From Bradyrhizobium sp. Ec3.3 (GTDB lineage: Bacteria; Pseudomonadota; Alphaproteobacteria; Rhizobiales; Xanthobacteraceae): a stretch of 64,000 nucleotides of DNA. Of the stretch, positions 53,883-62,545 are shown in pieces. Location of the stretch: positions 40,136-104,135 of the forward strand of contig NZ_KI421478.1 of assembly GCF_000472925.1 (NCBI RefSeq), given 5' to 3'. A program made the translations under genes and the position numbers. The notes below the pieces were generated by a model. That model worked only from the letters and a program-made list of their open reading frames with translations, ran no database searches and was not told the DNA's origin. How positions within the stretch are numbered: position 1 is the stretch's first letter; the number at the start of each line of letters is the position of its first letter.

Positions 53883-54322
53883 TGTTCTTCTTCCCGATCC
53901 GAATCCGGATACTGTTCCAGATCCTTGTCCAAGTCTTTTTGCACCGCAGGCGTTCGCAATAATTTCTCGATCCGTTCCGCTTCGTCGAATCGCTCGTCGA
54001 CGCGGAAGCGAATGTCAGGTGCAAATTTCAGGTTAACGCGCCGCGCGACTTCGCCGCGCAGGAATTTCTTGTTGCGATCGAGCGCTGCAATCACGCGTTC
54101 GGTGTCGCGGCCGCCGAGCGGCATCACGTAGATGGTCGCGAGCTTCAAATCCGGCGACATCCGTACCTCCGGCACGGTGATGATGTGGCCTTCGAGGTCC
54201 GCATCATGCACATTGCCTTGCGCCAGAATATCGGCCATCGCATGGCGAACCTGCTCGCCGACGCGCAACTGTCGCTGCGAGCCGCCGGGCGCGGAGCTCT
54301 TTTTCTGATGGTGGCGGGGCAT
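53879..54322 (-). CDS. rbfA: Ribosome-binding factor A
   Basis: Binds the 30S subunit late in assembly and assists 16S rRNA processing. The 147 residues contain RQLRVGEQVRHAMADIL, ITVPEVRMSPDLKLATIYVMPLGG, and FAPDIRFRVDERFDEAERIEKLL. A basic N-terminus (MPRHHQKKSSAPG) and an acidic C-terminal tail flank the KH-like core. It sits between infB and truB, as usual. Confidence 0.94.
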   Translation of the reverse strand: MPRHHQKKSSAPGGSQRQLRVGEQVRHAMADILAQGNVHDADLEGHIITVPEVRMSPDLKLATIYVMPLGGRDTERVIAALDRNKKFLRGEVARRVNLKFAPDIRFRVDERFDEAERIEKLLRTPAVQKDLDKDLEQYPDSDREEEQ

Positions 54323-54478
54323 TTCTCTGAAAAATCACCTCATCATGCCTGTGATGGGACACGGGCATTGTCATTGTCATGTTGAACGAATGAGACGTCG
54401 ATGGCCGGAATGAATCCGGCCATCGCGCTCTCGCAATTTCAGTTCAAAAAGATCCAGGCGCTTCGGTAAGATTTGGAC

Positions 54479-57160
54479 TTACAGGGAGCGCTGGATCGTC
54501 TCCACTCGATAACACTCGATCACGTCGCCCACGCGCATGTCGTGGTAGCTCTCGAAGGCCATGCCGCATTCCTGGCCGGCCTGCACTTCCTTCACTTCGT
54601 CCTTGAAGCGCTTCAGCGTCGACAGCTTGCCTTCGTGCACGACGACGTTGTCGCGGATCAGGCGCACATTGGCGCCGCGTTCCACGGTACCGTCGGTGAC
54701 GCGGCAGCCGGCGACCTTGCCGACCTTGGAGATGTTGAAGATCTCCAGGATCTCGGCATTGCCCAGCATGGTTTCGCGCAGGGTCGGCGCGAGCAGACCG
54801 CTCATCGCCTTCTTCACGTCATCCACGAGGTCGTAGATGATGTTGTAGTAGCGGATCTCGATGCCGTTGCGCTTGGCGGCCGCGGCCGCCTCCTTGTTGG
54901 CGCGAACCGAGAAGCCGATGATCGCTGCGTTGAAGCCTTCAGCGAGCGTCACGTCGGATTCCGAGATGCCGCCGACACCGGCATGCAGGATGCGGGCTGC
55001 GACTTCGTCGGTGCCGAGCTTCTCGAGCGAGCCGAGGATCGCTTCCAGCGAGCCCTGGACGTCGGCCTTGACGATCAGCGGGAATTCCTTGCGGCCCGCG
55101 GTCTTCAACTGCGACATCATCTGCTCGAGCGAGCCACGCATGCCGGAGATCGAGGCTGCCGCGTTCTCGCGCTTCTGGTGCGCGCGGTAGCTGGTGACCT
55201 GCCGGGCGCGGGCTTCGTTCTCGACGACCGCGAGACGGTCGCCGGCCTCCGGCGGACCGTTGAAGCCGAGCACTTCGACCGGCACCGACGGACCTGCCTC
55301 CTGCACCGTGTCGCCCTGATCGGAGATCAACGCACGGACACGGCCCATCTCGGCGCCTGCGACGATGATGTCGCCGACACGGAGCGTGCCGCGCTGGACC
55401 AGCACGGTCGCGACGGGACCACGGCCGCGGTCGAGCTTGGCCTCGATCACGGTGCCCTCGGCCGGACGCTGCGAATTGGTCTTCAGGTCGAGGATTTCGG
55501 CCTGCAGCGCGATCATCTCGAGCAGCTTGTCGAGATTGGTCTTGTTCTTGGCGGAGACCTCGACGTCGACGACTTCGCCGCCGAACGATTCGACCTGCAC
55601 CTCATGCTGGAGCAGCTCGGTGCGCACGCGCTCGGGCTTTGCGTCGGGCTTGTCGATCTTGTTGATCGCCACGATGATCGGCACGCGCGCCGCCTTGGCG
55701 TGGTTGATGGCCTCGACCGTCTGCGGCATCACGCCGTCGTCGGCCGCGACCACCAGCACGACGATGTCGGTGACCTTGGCGCCGCGAGCGCGCATGGCGG
55801 TGAACGCGGCGTGGCCGGGCGTGTCGATGAAGGTGATCTTCTTGCCGCTCTCAGGCGACAGGACCTGATAGGCGCCGATATGCTGGGTGATACCGCCGGC
55901 TTCGCCCGAGACCACATTGGCATGACGGAGCGCGTCGAGCAGCGAGGTCTTGCCGTGGTCGACGTGGCCCATCACGGTCACGACGGGCGACCGCGTTTCG
56001 GTGTCGGTGGAATCGTCGACGGCGTCGAACAGGCCTTCCTCAACGTCCGACGCGGCGACGCGCTTGACGGTGTGACCCAGTTCTTCAGCGATGAGCTGCG
56101 CAGTGTCGGCGTCGATCACGTCGGTGATCTTGTGCATCGCGCCCTGCTTCATCAGCATGCGGATGACGTCGACCGCGCGCTCGGACATGCGGTTGGCGAG
56201 TTCCTGGATGGTGATCGCTTCCGGGATCGTCACCTCGCGGATCAGCTTTTCCTTCGGTTCGTTCGAGGCATGGCCCTTCAGGCGCTGGGTGCGTCGGCGG
56301 AACGAGGCGATCGAGCGCTCGCGCACTTCGTCGGCATTGAGCGCGGTGACGACCGTCAGGCGGCCGCGCTCCTTCTGCGGGCCGGGCTTGTGGGTGGTCT
56401 TGGGGGCTGCCGCCGGACGCGCGACGCCGCCGGGACCGCGGCGGATCTGGCGCGGACCCTCGTCCTCGTCCGGTCCGGCGGCGACTGCGGGGGCGCGACC
56501 CGCCGGGCCGGCCGGCCGCTGCGTGGTCGTTGCGGGCCGGGCCGCGGAGGCCGTCGGCCGCGCACTGGTCGTCCCGGGCCGCGGCGCAGGAGCCACCGGT
56601 GCTGCCGTCGCGGTGCGCGCCGCAGATTGCGGCTGCTCGCCTTCGCCAAAACGCTTCTTGGCCTCGATCTCGGCCTTCCGCTTGGCTTCGTCTTCGTGGC
56701 GATGACGTTCGTCCTCGGCCTTGCGGCGGGCTTCAGCGGCCTCGCGCTCAGCGCGCTCGGCGGTTTCGCGGATGGCGCGGCGCTGGGCCTCTTCCTCGGC
56801 CTGGCGGCGTTCCTCGACCTCGCGCAGCTTGGCATCGGCCAGCGCGCTGGCGCGGGCGGAACGTTCGTCCTCGGTCAGCGTGCGCAGCACCACGCCGGAA
56901 TTGGCGTTGCGCGGCGCGGCGGGCGGCGGAGCCGGGCGCGCCGCAGGAGCGGGGGCGGCCGGCGCCGGCTTCGCAACCTCAGGGGTGTGCGGCTCGGTGT
57001 CCCCGATCCGGCGCTTGCCGCGCTTCTCGACCACAACCTGCTTGCTGCGGCCATGGCTGAAGCTCTGGCGCACGGTGCCCGTTTCGACGCGCGGCTTGAG
57101 CGTCAGCGTCTTGCTCGGAACGCTCAGCTTCTTGTCGCCAGGGGTCTTGGTATCAACCAT
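54479..57160 (-). CDS. infB: Translation initiation factor IF-2
   Basis: A GTPase that places fMet-tRNA on the 30S subunit. The 893 residues have a long charged, Ala/Pro/Arg-rich N-terminus (about 1-330) with an IF2_N-type part, then the G domain with GHVDHGKTSLLDA (G1), the DTPGHAAF region (G3) and NKIDKPDA (G4), then the beta-barrel and C-terminal domain. FVVTVMGHVDHG precedes G1. It lies in the usual nusA-ylxR-infB-rbfA order. Confidence 0.97.
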   Translation of the reverse strand: MVDTKTPGDKKLSVPSKTLTLKPRVETGTVRQSFSHGRSKQVVVEKRGKRRIGDTEPHTPEVAKPAPAAPAPAARPAPPPAAPRNANSGVVLRTLTEDERSARASALADAKLREVEERRQAEEEAQRRAIRETAERAEREAAEARRKAEDERHRHEDEAKRKAEIEAKKRFGEGEQPQSAARTATAAPVAPAPRPGTTSARPTASAARPATTTQRPAGPAGRAPAVAAGPDEDEGPRQIRRGPGGVARPAAAPKTTHKPGPQKERGRLTVVTALNADEVRERSIASFRRRTQRLKGHASNEPKEKLIREVTIPEAITIQELANRMSERAVDVIRMLMKQGAMHKITDVIDADTAQLIAEELGHTVKRVAASDVEEGLFDAVDDSTDTETRSPVVTVMGHVDHGKTSLLDALRHANVVSGEAGGITQHIGAYQVLSPESGKKITFIDTPGHAAFTAMRARGAKVTDIVVLVVAADDGVMPQTVEAINHAKAARVPIIVAINKIDKPDAKPERVRTELLQHEVQVESFGGEVVDVEVSAKNKTNLDKLLEMIALQAEILDLKTNSQRPAEGTVIEAKLDRGRGPVATVLVQRGTLRVGDIIVAGAEMGRVRALISDQGDTVQEAGPSVPVEVLGFNGPPEAGDRLAVVENEARARQVTSYRAHQKRENAAASISGMRGSLEQMMSQLKTAGRKEFPLIVKADVQGSLEAILGSLEKLGTDEVAARILHAGVGGISESDVTLAEGFNAAIIGFSVRANKEAAAAAKRNGIEIRYYNIIYDLVDDVKKAMSGLLAPTLRETMLGNAEILEIFNISKVGKVAGCRVTDGTVERGANVRLIRDNVVVHEGKLSTLKRFKDEVKEVQAGQECGMAFESYHDMRVGDVIECYRVETIQRSL

Positions 57161-57224
57161 TCAGCAGTCCTAATCTTGTTGTCGTTGTGCGTTGCCGCAC
57201 CGTCATACCGGTCGTCGTTTGTCT

Positions 57225-57908
57225 TCAGAAATCCTGGCCGCGCTTTTCGGCAGTCTCGTCATCGTCCGCCATCCGGTATCGGACCAGCATCTGGCTACGT
57301 GACAGGAATGTCCTGCTCGCCGGGCCCGCGAGCAGCGCAGCATGTATCACATTTGACCTGCCTAGTGCCAAATCCAATTCTGCCGATTTCAATGCGGTGA
57401 CGACCGGAATTTGCGTCTTCTCGTCGCGATTCCGCTCGTTTTGCCGCACCATCGCGTCCAATTTGCGGATTCCGTCCTGAGCTCCGTCACTGGCGTGGAT
57501 CAGGACTGCAACCGCTCCCTCTTTCAGGGCGGTCTCGACTTTGCCGAAACCGGCCAGGACCTGGCCCGCCTTGGTGGCAATCGCCAGCGCCTCGGTCACA
57601 CTCCGAACCAGCAGCGTTTCCGTGTCAGAGGGAAGCGTCGGCGGGACGCGCAAATTGCGCCTGAAGGCCTTGCTGAAATGGTTACGGCGGACGGCTTCCG
57701 CAACCGCCTGTCGCGAGGCCGATATCCACATGCCCCGGCCAGGGAGCTTGCGCTTGAGGTCGGGAACAATATCGCCCTGGGGTGAAACGACGAAGCGGAT
57801 CAGCTCGTCGATCGGCCGGACCTTTCGGCTGACCACGCACATGCGCATGGTCGCGGACCTTTCGGTCCGCGGTCCATGGTCGAGTTCGGGGTCAGTGCTA
57901 GCAAGCAT
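57225..57908 (-). CDS. YlxR-domain RNA-binding protein (DUF448)
   Basis: A 227-residue protein combining a YlxR/DUF448 module and an L7Ae-like C-terminal half. The N-terminal part has MRMCVVSRKVRPIDELIRFV, PDLKRKLPGRGMWISASRQAV (the GRG-AWI-type signature). The second half (about 90-190; AGQVLAGFGKVETAL, GAVAVLIHASDGAQDG) resembles ribosomal L7Ae/L30e. It is probably a nucleic-acid-binding protein of transcription or ribosome function. It lies between nusA and infB. Confidence 0.88.
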   Translation of the reverse strand: MLASTDPELDHGPRTERSATMRMCVVSRKVRPIDELIRFVVSPQGDIVPDLKRKLPGRGMWISASRQAVAEAVRRNHFSKAFRRNLRVPPTLPSDTETLLVRSVTEALAIATKAGQVLAGFGKVETALKEGAVAVLIHASDGAQDGIRKLDAMVRQNERNRDEKTQIPVVTALKSAELDLALGRSNVIHAALLAGPASRTFLSRSQMLVRYRMADDDETAEKRGQDF

Positions 57909-57932
57909 CCGGGCGACATCTCCTGATCGCCC

Positions 57933-59543
57933 TTAAGCCGGCTGCTGTTCGGACGCCTCGGCGTCTTCAGCGGGCTTGGCGAGGTCGGCCTCGGTGATCC
58001 AGCCGGCCTTGACGCGCGCCTGCATGATCATCGCCTCCGCATCGTCGCGGGAGATGTCGATGCCGTCGAGCGCGCCCTTGAACTTGGTCTGCTCGCCGCC
58101 TTCCTTGCGCTCGGTCCAGCCGACCAGGTCGTCGGTGGCGCAGCCGGCGAGGTCGTCGACAGTCTTGATGTCGTTCTCGCCGAACTTCACCAGCATCTTC
58201 GAGGTGACGCCGGGCACGTCCTTGACGGCATCCTCGACGCCGAGTTCCTTGCGCTTGGCCTCGAGCTCGGCTTCCTGCTGCTCCAGATATTCGCGCGCGC
58301 GGTTCTGCAGCTCCTGCGCGGTCTCCTCGTCGAAACCTTCGATGCCGGCGAGTTCCTTGACGTCGACCATCGCCAGTTCCTCGACCGAGGTGAAGCCTTC
58401 GGACGCCAGCAATTGACCGACCACCTCGTCGACATTGAGCGATTCCATGAAGACGCGGGTGGAGTTCTCGAAATCGGCCTGGCGGCGCTCCGATTCCTCC
58501 TGCTCGGTCAGGATGTCGATGTCCCAGCCGGTAAGCTGCGAGGCGAGGCGGACGTTCTGGCCGCGGCGGCCGATCGCCAGCGACAGCTGGTTGTTGGTGT
58601 CGGGCACCACGACCTCGATGCGCTCGCGGTCCTCGTCGATGACGACCTTGGACACTTCGGCCGGCGCCAGCGCGTTGACCACGAAGGTCGCGATATCCGG
58701 CGACCAGGGGATGATGTCGATCTTCTCGCCCTGCAATTCGTTCACCACCGCCTGCACGCGAGAGCCGCGCATACCGACGCAGGCGCCGACCGGATCGACC
58801 GAGGAATCGCGGGAAATTACGCCGATTTTCGCGCGCGAGCCGGGATCGCGGGCCACCGCCTTGATCTCGACGATGCCGTCATAGATTTCCGGCACTTCCT
58901 GCGCGAACAGCTTCGCCATGAACTGCGGATGGGTGCGGGAGAGGAAGATCTGCGGGCCGCGGGTCTCGCGGCGCACGTCGAAGATATAGGCGCGGACGCG
59001 ATCGCCGTTGCGGAACACCTCGCGCGGCAGCATCTCGTCGCGGCGGATGATGGCTTCGCCACGGCCGAGATCGACGATCACGCTGCCATATTCGACACGC
59101 TTGACGACACCGTTGACGATGTCGCCGATGCGGTCCTTGAATTCCTGGTACTGCCGGTCGCGCTCGGCCTCGCGCACCTTCTGCACGATGACCTGCTTGG
59201 CGGACTGCGCGGCGATGCGGCCATATTCCAGCGGCGGCAGCGTATCGGCAATGGTGTCGCCGACCTGGGCGCCGGGATTGGCGCGCTGCGCGTCGACCAG
59301 TGAAATCTGGTTGGAATGATTTTCAACCTTGTCGACGACCAGCATGTGGCGCGACAGCCGGAGCTCGCCCTTCTTGGGGTCGATCTCGGCGTGAACGTCG
59401 GTCTCGCTGCCGTAACGGGCGCGCGCCGCCTTCGCGATGGCGTCCTCCATCGCGGCAATGACGATACCGCGGTCGATCGATTTCTCGCGCGCAACGGCGT
59501 CGGCGATCTGCAGCAATTCAAGTCGATTGGCGCTGACTGCCAT
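57933..59543 (-). CDS. nusA: Transcription termination/antitermination factor NusA
   Basis: Binds RNA polymerase and regulates pausing, termination and rRNA antitermination. The 536 residues have the N-terminal domain (MAVSANRLELLQIADAVAREK), an S1 domain (GVVKRVEYGSVIVDLG, about 135-150), two KH domains (AKIGVISRDSSVDPVGACVGMRG, then VAIGRRGQNVRLASQLTG) and an acidic C-terminal pair of repeats (EVVGQLLASEGFTSVEEL, KLVKFGENDIKTVDDLA-like). It is three bases from rimP. Confidence 0.96.
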   Translation of the reverse strand: MAVSANRLELLQIADAVAREKSIDRGIVIAAMEDAIAKAARARYGSETDVHAEIDPKKGELRLSRHMLVVDKVENHSNQISLVDAQRANPGAQVGDTIADTLPPLEYGRIAAQSAKQVIVQKVREAERDRQYQEFKDRIGDIVNGVVKRVEYGSVIVDLGRGEAIIRRDEMLPREVFRNGDRVRAYIFDVRRETRGPQIFLSRTHPQFMAKLFAQEVPEIYDGIVEIKAVARDPGSRAKIGVISRDSSVDPVGACVGMRGSRVQAVVNELQGEKIDIIPWSPDIATFVVNALAPAEVSKVVIDEDRERIEVVVPDTNNQLSLAIGRRGQNVRLASQLTGWDIDILTEQEESERRQADFENSTRVFMESLNVDEVVGQLLASEGFTSVEELAMVDVKELAGIEGFDEETAQELQNRAREYLEQQEAELEAKRKELGVEDAVKDVPGVTSKMLVKFGENDIKTVDDLAGCATDDLVGWTERKEGGEQTKFKGALDGIDISRDDAEAMIMQARVKAGWITEADLAKPAEDAEASEQQPA

Positions 59544-59545
59544 GG

Positions 59546-60301
59546 TTAGTCTCCTTCGTCAGGCTCGATTTCGCCGCGCCGCGCCCGTTCGGCGGCCAGG
59601 CGATGTTGCTTGGTGTTCTTCGGTGCCGGGTTCTTTTTCGGCTTGGTGTTCTTGGTCGTCTTTTCGCTGATCTTGGCGTGCGCCGGTTGCGGCGGCTCCA
59701 GGCCGAGATTGCGGCGCATCTCGCGTTCCTGCGCCTTGCCCCGGCGCATGGACTCCGCGATCAGCTCGTCGGTCAGGACCAGTCGCGCCTCGCCGATATC
59801 CTCCATCACCAGGAGAACGTCGGTGTCCTCGCCGGCCTTGACGTCGTCGCGCGTGATGCGAACGCGGTCGCCTTCGATGCCGGCAATGGTGCCGCGGAAG
59901 CGCTTTCGCCCGTCATGGGCGACGGCCATCTCGATCTTCACGAGGTGACCCAGATGGCGCTCGAAATCGGAGCGGCGCACCAGCGGCCGGTCGATCCCCG
60001 GCGAGGATATCTCCAGCCGATAGGCGCGGTCGATGGGATCGGCGACGTCGAGCACCGGCGACAGCGCCCGCGAGATCGCCTCGCAATCCTCGATCTGCAT
60101 TGAGCCGTCCGGCCGCTCCGCCATGACCTGGACCGTGCAGCCGGCTTCCCCGGAGATGCGGATCCGCACCAGGCGATAGCCCATGCCTTGCAGCACGGGG
60201 CCCGCGATCGCCGAGACCCGCGCGGCCACGCCCGGCTCGACCACGAGCCGCGGCTCGGCCAATAGCTCGGTATCTGTGGAACCAGCGCTGGGTTCGATCA
60301 T
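59546..60301 (-). CDS. rimP: Ribosome maturation factor RimP
   Basis: Assists 30S maturation. The 251 residues hold the RimP N-terminal domain (PGVAARVSAIAGPVLQGMGYRLVRIRISGEAG), YRLEISSPGIDRPLVRRSDFERHLG, and a C-terminal Lys-rich tail (KKNPAPKNTKQHRLAAERARRG). The ATG at 60301 is chosen; a TTG at 60313 is possible and has a weak AGAAG ahead. It is the first gene of the rimP-nusA-ylxR-infB-rbfA-truB-rpsO-pnp cluster. Confidence 0.93.
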   Translation of the reverse strand: MIEPSAGSTDTELLAEPRLVVEPGVAARVSAIAGPVLQGMGYRLVRIRISGEAGCTVQVMAERPDGSMQIEDCEAISRALSPVLDVADPIDRAYRLEISSPGIDRPLVRRSDFERHLGHLVKIEMAVAHDGRKRFRGTIAGIEGDRVRITRDDVKAGEDTDVLLVMEDIGEARLVLTDELIAESMRRGKAQEREMRRNLGLEPPQPAHAKISEKTTKNTKPKKNPAPKNTKQHRLAAERARRGEIEPDEGD

Positions 60302-60415
60302 ATCAGGGGTCAAGACGCTTCTAGTGGTTAACGCTTGCTTTAAGCTGCTTTAGGGAACTCGTGGGGTCGGTCGGCCCTCGCAGACGTGGTCGCCCGATCT
60401 CGTCGTCGATGCAGG

Positions 60416-60450
60416 TAACAAAAAAGAGCGGGTCCTTCCGGGCCCACTCT
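60416..60450 (-). terminator. Leader terminator (attenuator-like) ahead of rimP-nusA
   Basis: On the minus strand GAGTGGGCCC (60440-60449) pairs with GGACCCGCTC (60426-60435) over a GGAA loop, with one G-U and one C-A pair, and is followed by TTTTTT (60420-60425). It lies about 115 bases upstream of the rimP start and about 30-60 bases downstream of a predicted promoter, so transcripts could end before rimP unless read through. Confidence 0.7.
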
Positions 60451-60484
60451 CAATACCGATCGTATGAGAAGATAAGTTGCCGCG

Positions 60485-60513
60485 GATATAGCGCTTTTCG
60501 CCCCTCTCGACAA
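60485..60513 (-). promoter_or_regulatory. Predicted promoter of the rimP-nusA operon
   Basis: On the minus strand TTGTCG (60508-60513) is separated by 17 bases from TATATC (60485-60490). Each hexamer matches the sigma-70 consensus at four of six positions. It would start transcription near 60478, before the leader terminator at 60416-60450. Confidence 0.45.
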
Positions 60514-60655
60514 GGCCCGGCCGCCCCAGGAGCGGCTTTTTGTGCGGCCCATGGCCTAACCGTTCCTTCACCAAGGATGGCCTAAATTGCCTGCTGGCGG
60601 CGCATTTTAAGGCTTCTCGTGTACTCCCGGCGTGCCCAATGCGAGTTTGCGTTTC

Positions 60656-61738
60656 ATGACCGTTGCCACGTCGCTCATTCCCGGACTGGACGAGATCGTC
60701 AGGCGTGGCGACCCCCGGCGTCGCAGCGACATCGCGCGCGCCGTCGCTGACCTGTTCTTCCAGGACGCCGCCAAGCTCAGACCTGATCTCGTCGATCTCT
60801 TCGACAATCTCCTGATCGACCTCGTTCCGCATGCCGACCTGACGGCGCGCATCGATCTTGCCGAACGGTTTTCGCGCGTGGCAAACGCGCCGCGCCATCT
60901 CGTCGGTCAGCTCGCGCGCGAAAACGAAATTCAGGTGGCGGGCCCCGTGCTGCGCCGCTCGCCGGTGCTCGACGAAGCCGCGCTGCTGGAGATTGCGCGC
61001 CTGAAAGGTCAGGGCCACCTTCTTGCCATGACCGAGCGACCCGTCCTGTCCGCCGACATCACCGATGTGCTGGTCGAGCGCGGCGATCGCGACGTGGTGC
61101 GGCGTGCCGTCGGCAATGCCGGTGCGATGTTCTCGGCAGGAGGCTATTCGGAGCTGATCAAGCGTGCGGCACAGGACGGCGTGCTGACGCTCAAGATCGG
61201 CCAGCGCGACGATCTCTCCGGCGACCAGCTCAGGGACCTCCTGGGCGGAACGCTCGACGTCATCCGCCGTCGTCTGTCGAGCGTGGTCAAGCCTGCGCGC
61301 CAGGCCGAGATCAGGCGCGCGATGAACGAGCTCGAGGAGGCCTCGCTGCCGCCAGGTCCGCGGCGCGATTATGCGGCGGCACAGCGCACCGTGCTCGGCC
61401 TGCATCGCGAAGGTCACCTCGGCGAAAGCGCGCTGCTCGGCTTCGCTAAGGCCCACAAATATGAGGAATCCATCGCTGCGCTGTCCGCGATGTCCGGCGT
61501 CAGGCTCTCCGTGCTCGACCGGCTGATCGCCGGCGACCGTTACGATCCGATCCTGATCCTGGGCCGGGTTCTGAATTTCGGCTGGCCGACCGTGCGCGCC
61601 CTGATCCTGTTGTGGTACGGCCCGCAGCGCGCGCCCGCAGATGCCGATATCGAAGCGGCGCGAATGAACTTCACCAAGCTGATGCCGTCGACCGCCGAGC
61701 GCGTCGTGAATTTCTGGCGCAGCCGCCAGACGATCTGA
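60656..61738 (+). CDS. DUF2336-domain protein
   Basis: A 360-residue protein of the alphaproteobacterial DUF2336 family, of unknown function. It is helical and repeat-like, with recurring RRSDIARAVADLFFQDA, VLSADITDVLVERGDRDVVRRAVGNAGA (a HEAT-like pattern) and LSVLDRLIAGDRYDPILILGR. No catalytic motif, signal peptide or transmembrane helix is seen. I chose the ATG at 60656; a GTG at 60632 is possible. Confidence 0.78.
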   Translation: MTVATSLIPGLDEIVRRGDPRRRSDIARAVADLFFQDAAKLRPDLVDLFDNLLIDLVPHADLTARIDLAERFSRVANAPRHLVGQLARENEIQVAGPVLRRSPVLDEAALLEIARLKGQGHLLAMTERPVLSADITDVLVERGDRDVVRRAVGNAGAMFSAGGYSELIKRAAQDGVLTLKIGQRDDLSGDQLRDLLGGTLDVIRRRLSSVVKPARQAEIRRAMNELEEASLPPGPRRDYAAAQRTVLGLHREGHLGESALLGFAKAHKYEESIAALSAMSGVRLSVLDRLIAGDRYDPILILGRVLNFGWPTVRALILLWYGPQRAPADADIEAARMNFTKLMPSTAERVVNFWRSRQTI

Positions 61739-61750
61739 GGTCAATTCTTC

Positions 61751-61830
61751 TGTCATTCCGGGGCGCGCGAAGCGCGAACCCGGAATCCCGAGATTCCGGG
61801 TTCGATGCTGCGCATCGCCCCGGAATGACA
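61751..61830. repeat. GTCATTCCGGGG-type palindromic repeat
   Basis: TGTCATTCCGGGGCG (61751-61765) and CGCCCCGGAATGACA (61816-61830) are exact reverse complements, with GAACCCGGAATCCCG and GATTCCGGGTTC as an inner pair. It is related to 38894-38998. It lies between the DUF2336 gene and the convergent trmB and probably terminates both. Confidence 0.85.
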
Positions 61831-61831
61831 A

Positions 61832-62545
61832 CTATAGTCGTTTGAATCGCAAATACGCCGCCTTGCGGCCCTCGCGCTCGGCTTTTCTGCCATAGCGCGT
61901 CATGGTGTAGCCGTCCCAGGGCTGCCGAAAATCGTCGGCGCGCTCGGCGAGCCAGACGAAATCCGGCGAGCGCGCGAGATGCGACAGCGTCCAGGCGCAG
62001 TAATCGTCGATGTCGCAGACGAAGCGGAATTCGCCGCTGCTTCTAAGCACGCGCGCCATCGCGGCAATGGTCTTGTCCTGGACGAAGCGTCGCTTCCAGT
62101 GCCGCCGCTTCGGCCAGGGATCGGGATGGATCAGGTCGATCCGCGACAGCGAAGAGTTCGGCAGCCAGGCCAGCAGCTCGGCGGCATCGCCCGCGAACAA
62201 GCGGATATTGCCGATATTGCGCGCCTCGATCTGCGCGAGGATCTTTGCCATGCCGTTGACATAGGGCTCGCAGCCGATGAAGCCGGTGGCCGGAAAGTCT
62301 TGCGCCTCCGCCGCCAGATGCTCGCCGCCGCCGAAGCCGATCTCGAGCCGCAGCGCTTGCGCGGCGGGATCGAAGATCTCGCGCGCATTCGCAGGCGCGC
62401 CTTGCGTGATGTCGAGCGTGAGATGCGGCAGCAGATGCGCAACGAGGTCGGCCTGGTGCTGGCGGAGCTTGTGCCCCTTGCGGCGGCCGAAGAACGCGCG
62501 TTCGCCGTCGTCAGCGCGAGCCGGATCCGATCTGCGCTCGCTCAT
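61832..62545 (-). CDS. trmB: tRNA (guanine-N7-)-methyltransferase
   Basis: Methylates G46 of tRNA with SAM. The 237 residues show LRLEIGFGGGEHLAAEA (SAM loop, about 72-88), FIGCEPYVNGMAKIL, the family signature IDLIHPDPWPKRRHWKRRFV, and the C-terminal WDGYTMTRYGRKAEREGRK. The start overlaps the M20 peptidase stop by four bases (ATGA). Confidence 0.95.
   Translation of the reverse strand: MSERRSDPARADDGERAFFGRRKGHKLRQHQADLVAHLLPHLTLDITQGAPANAREIFDPAAQALRLEIGFGGGEHLAAEAQDFPATGFIGCEPYVNGMAKILAQIEARNIGNIRLFAGDAAELLAWLPNSSLSRIDLIHPDPWPKRRHWKRRFVQDKTIAAMARVLRSSGEFRFVCDIDDYCAWTLSHLARSPDFVWLAERADDFRQPWDGYTMTRYGRKAEREGRKAAYLRFKRL

Larger units (their letters stand above)
60302..60655. other. rimP / DUF2336 divergent intergenic region
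   Basis: This 354-base gap contains a minus-strand promoter (60485-60513) and leader terminator (60416-60450) ahead of rimP, described separately. The part from 60514 to 60655, next to the DUF2336 gene, shows no gene. The plus-strand T-run seen here is a complement of the minus-strand one. Confidence 0.6.

Noticed and set aside
54399..54425. Terminator between infB and rbfA
   Set aside because: GATGGCCGG/CCGGCCATC is a good hairpin, but no T-run follows on the minus strand, and infB must be expressed; it may be only a structural or processing site.
54473..57400. 975-codon open frame antisense to infB
   Set aside because: Repetitive translated complement of infB's charged N-terminus; no ribosome site.
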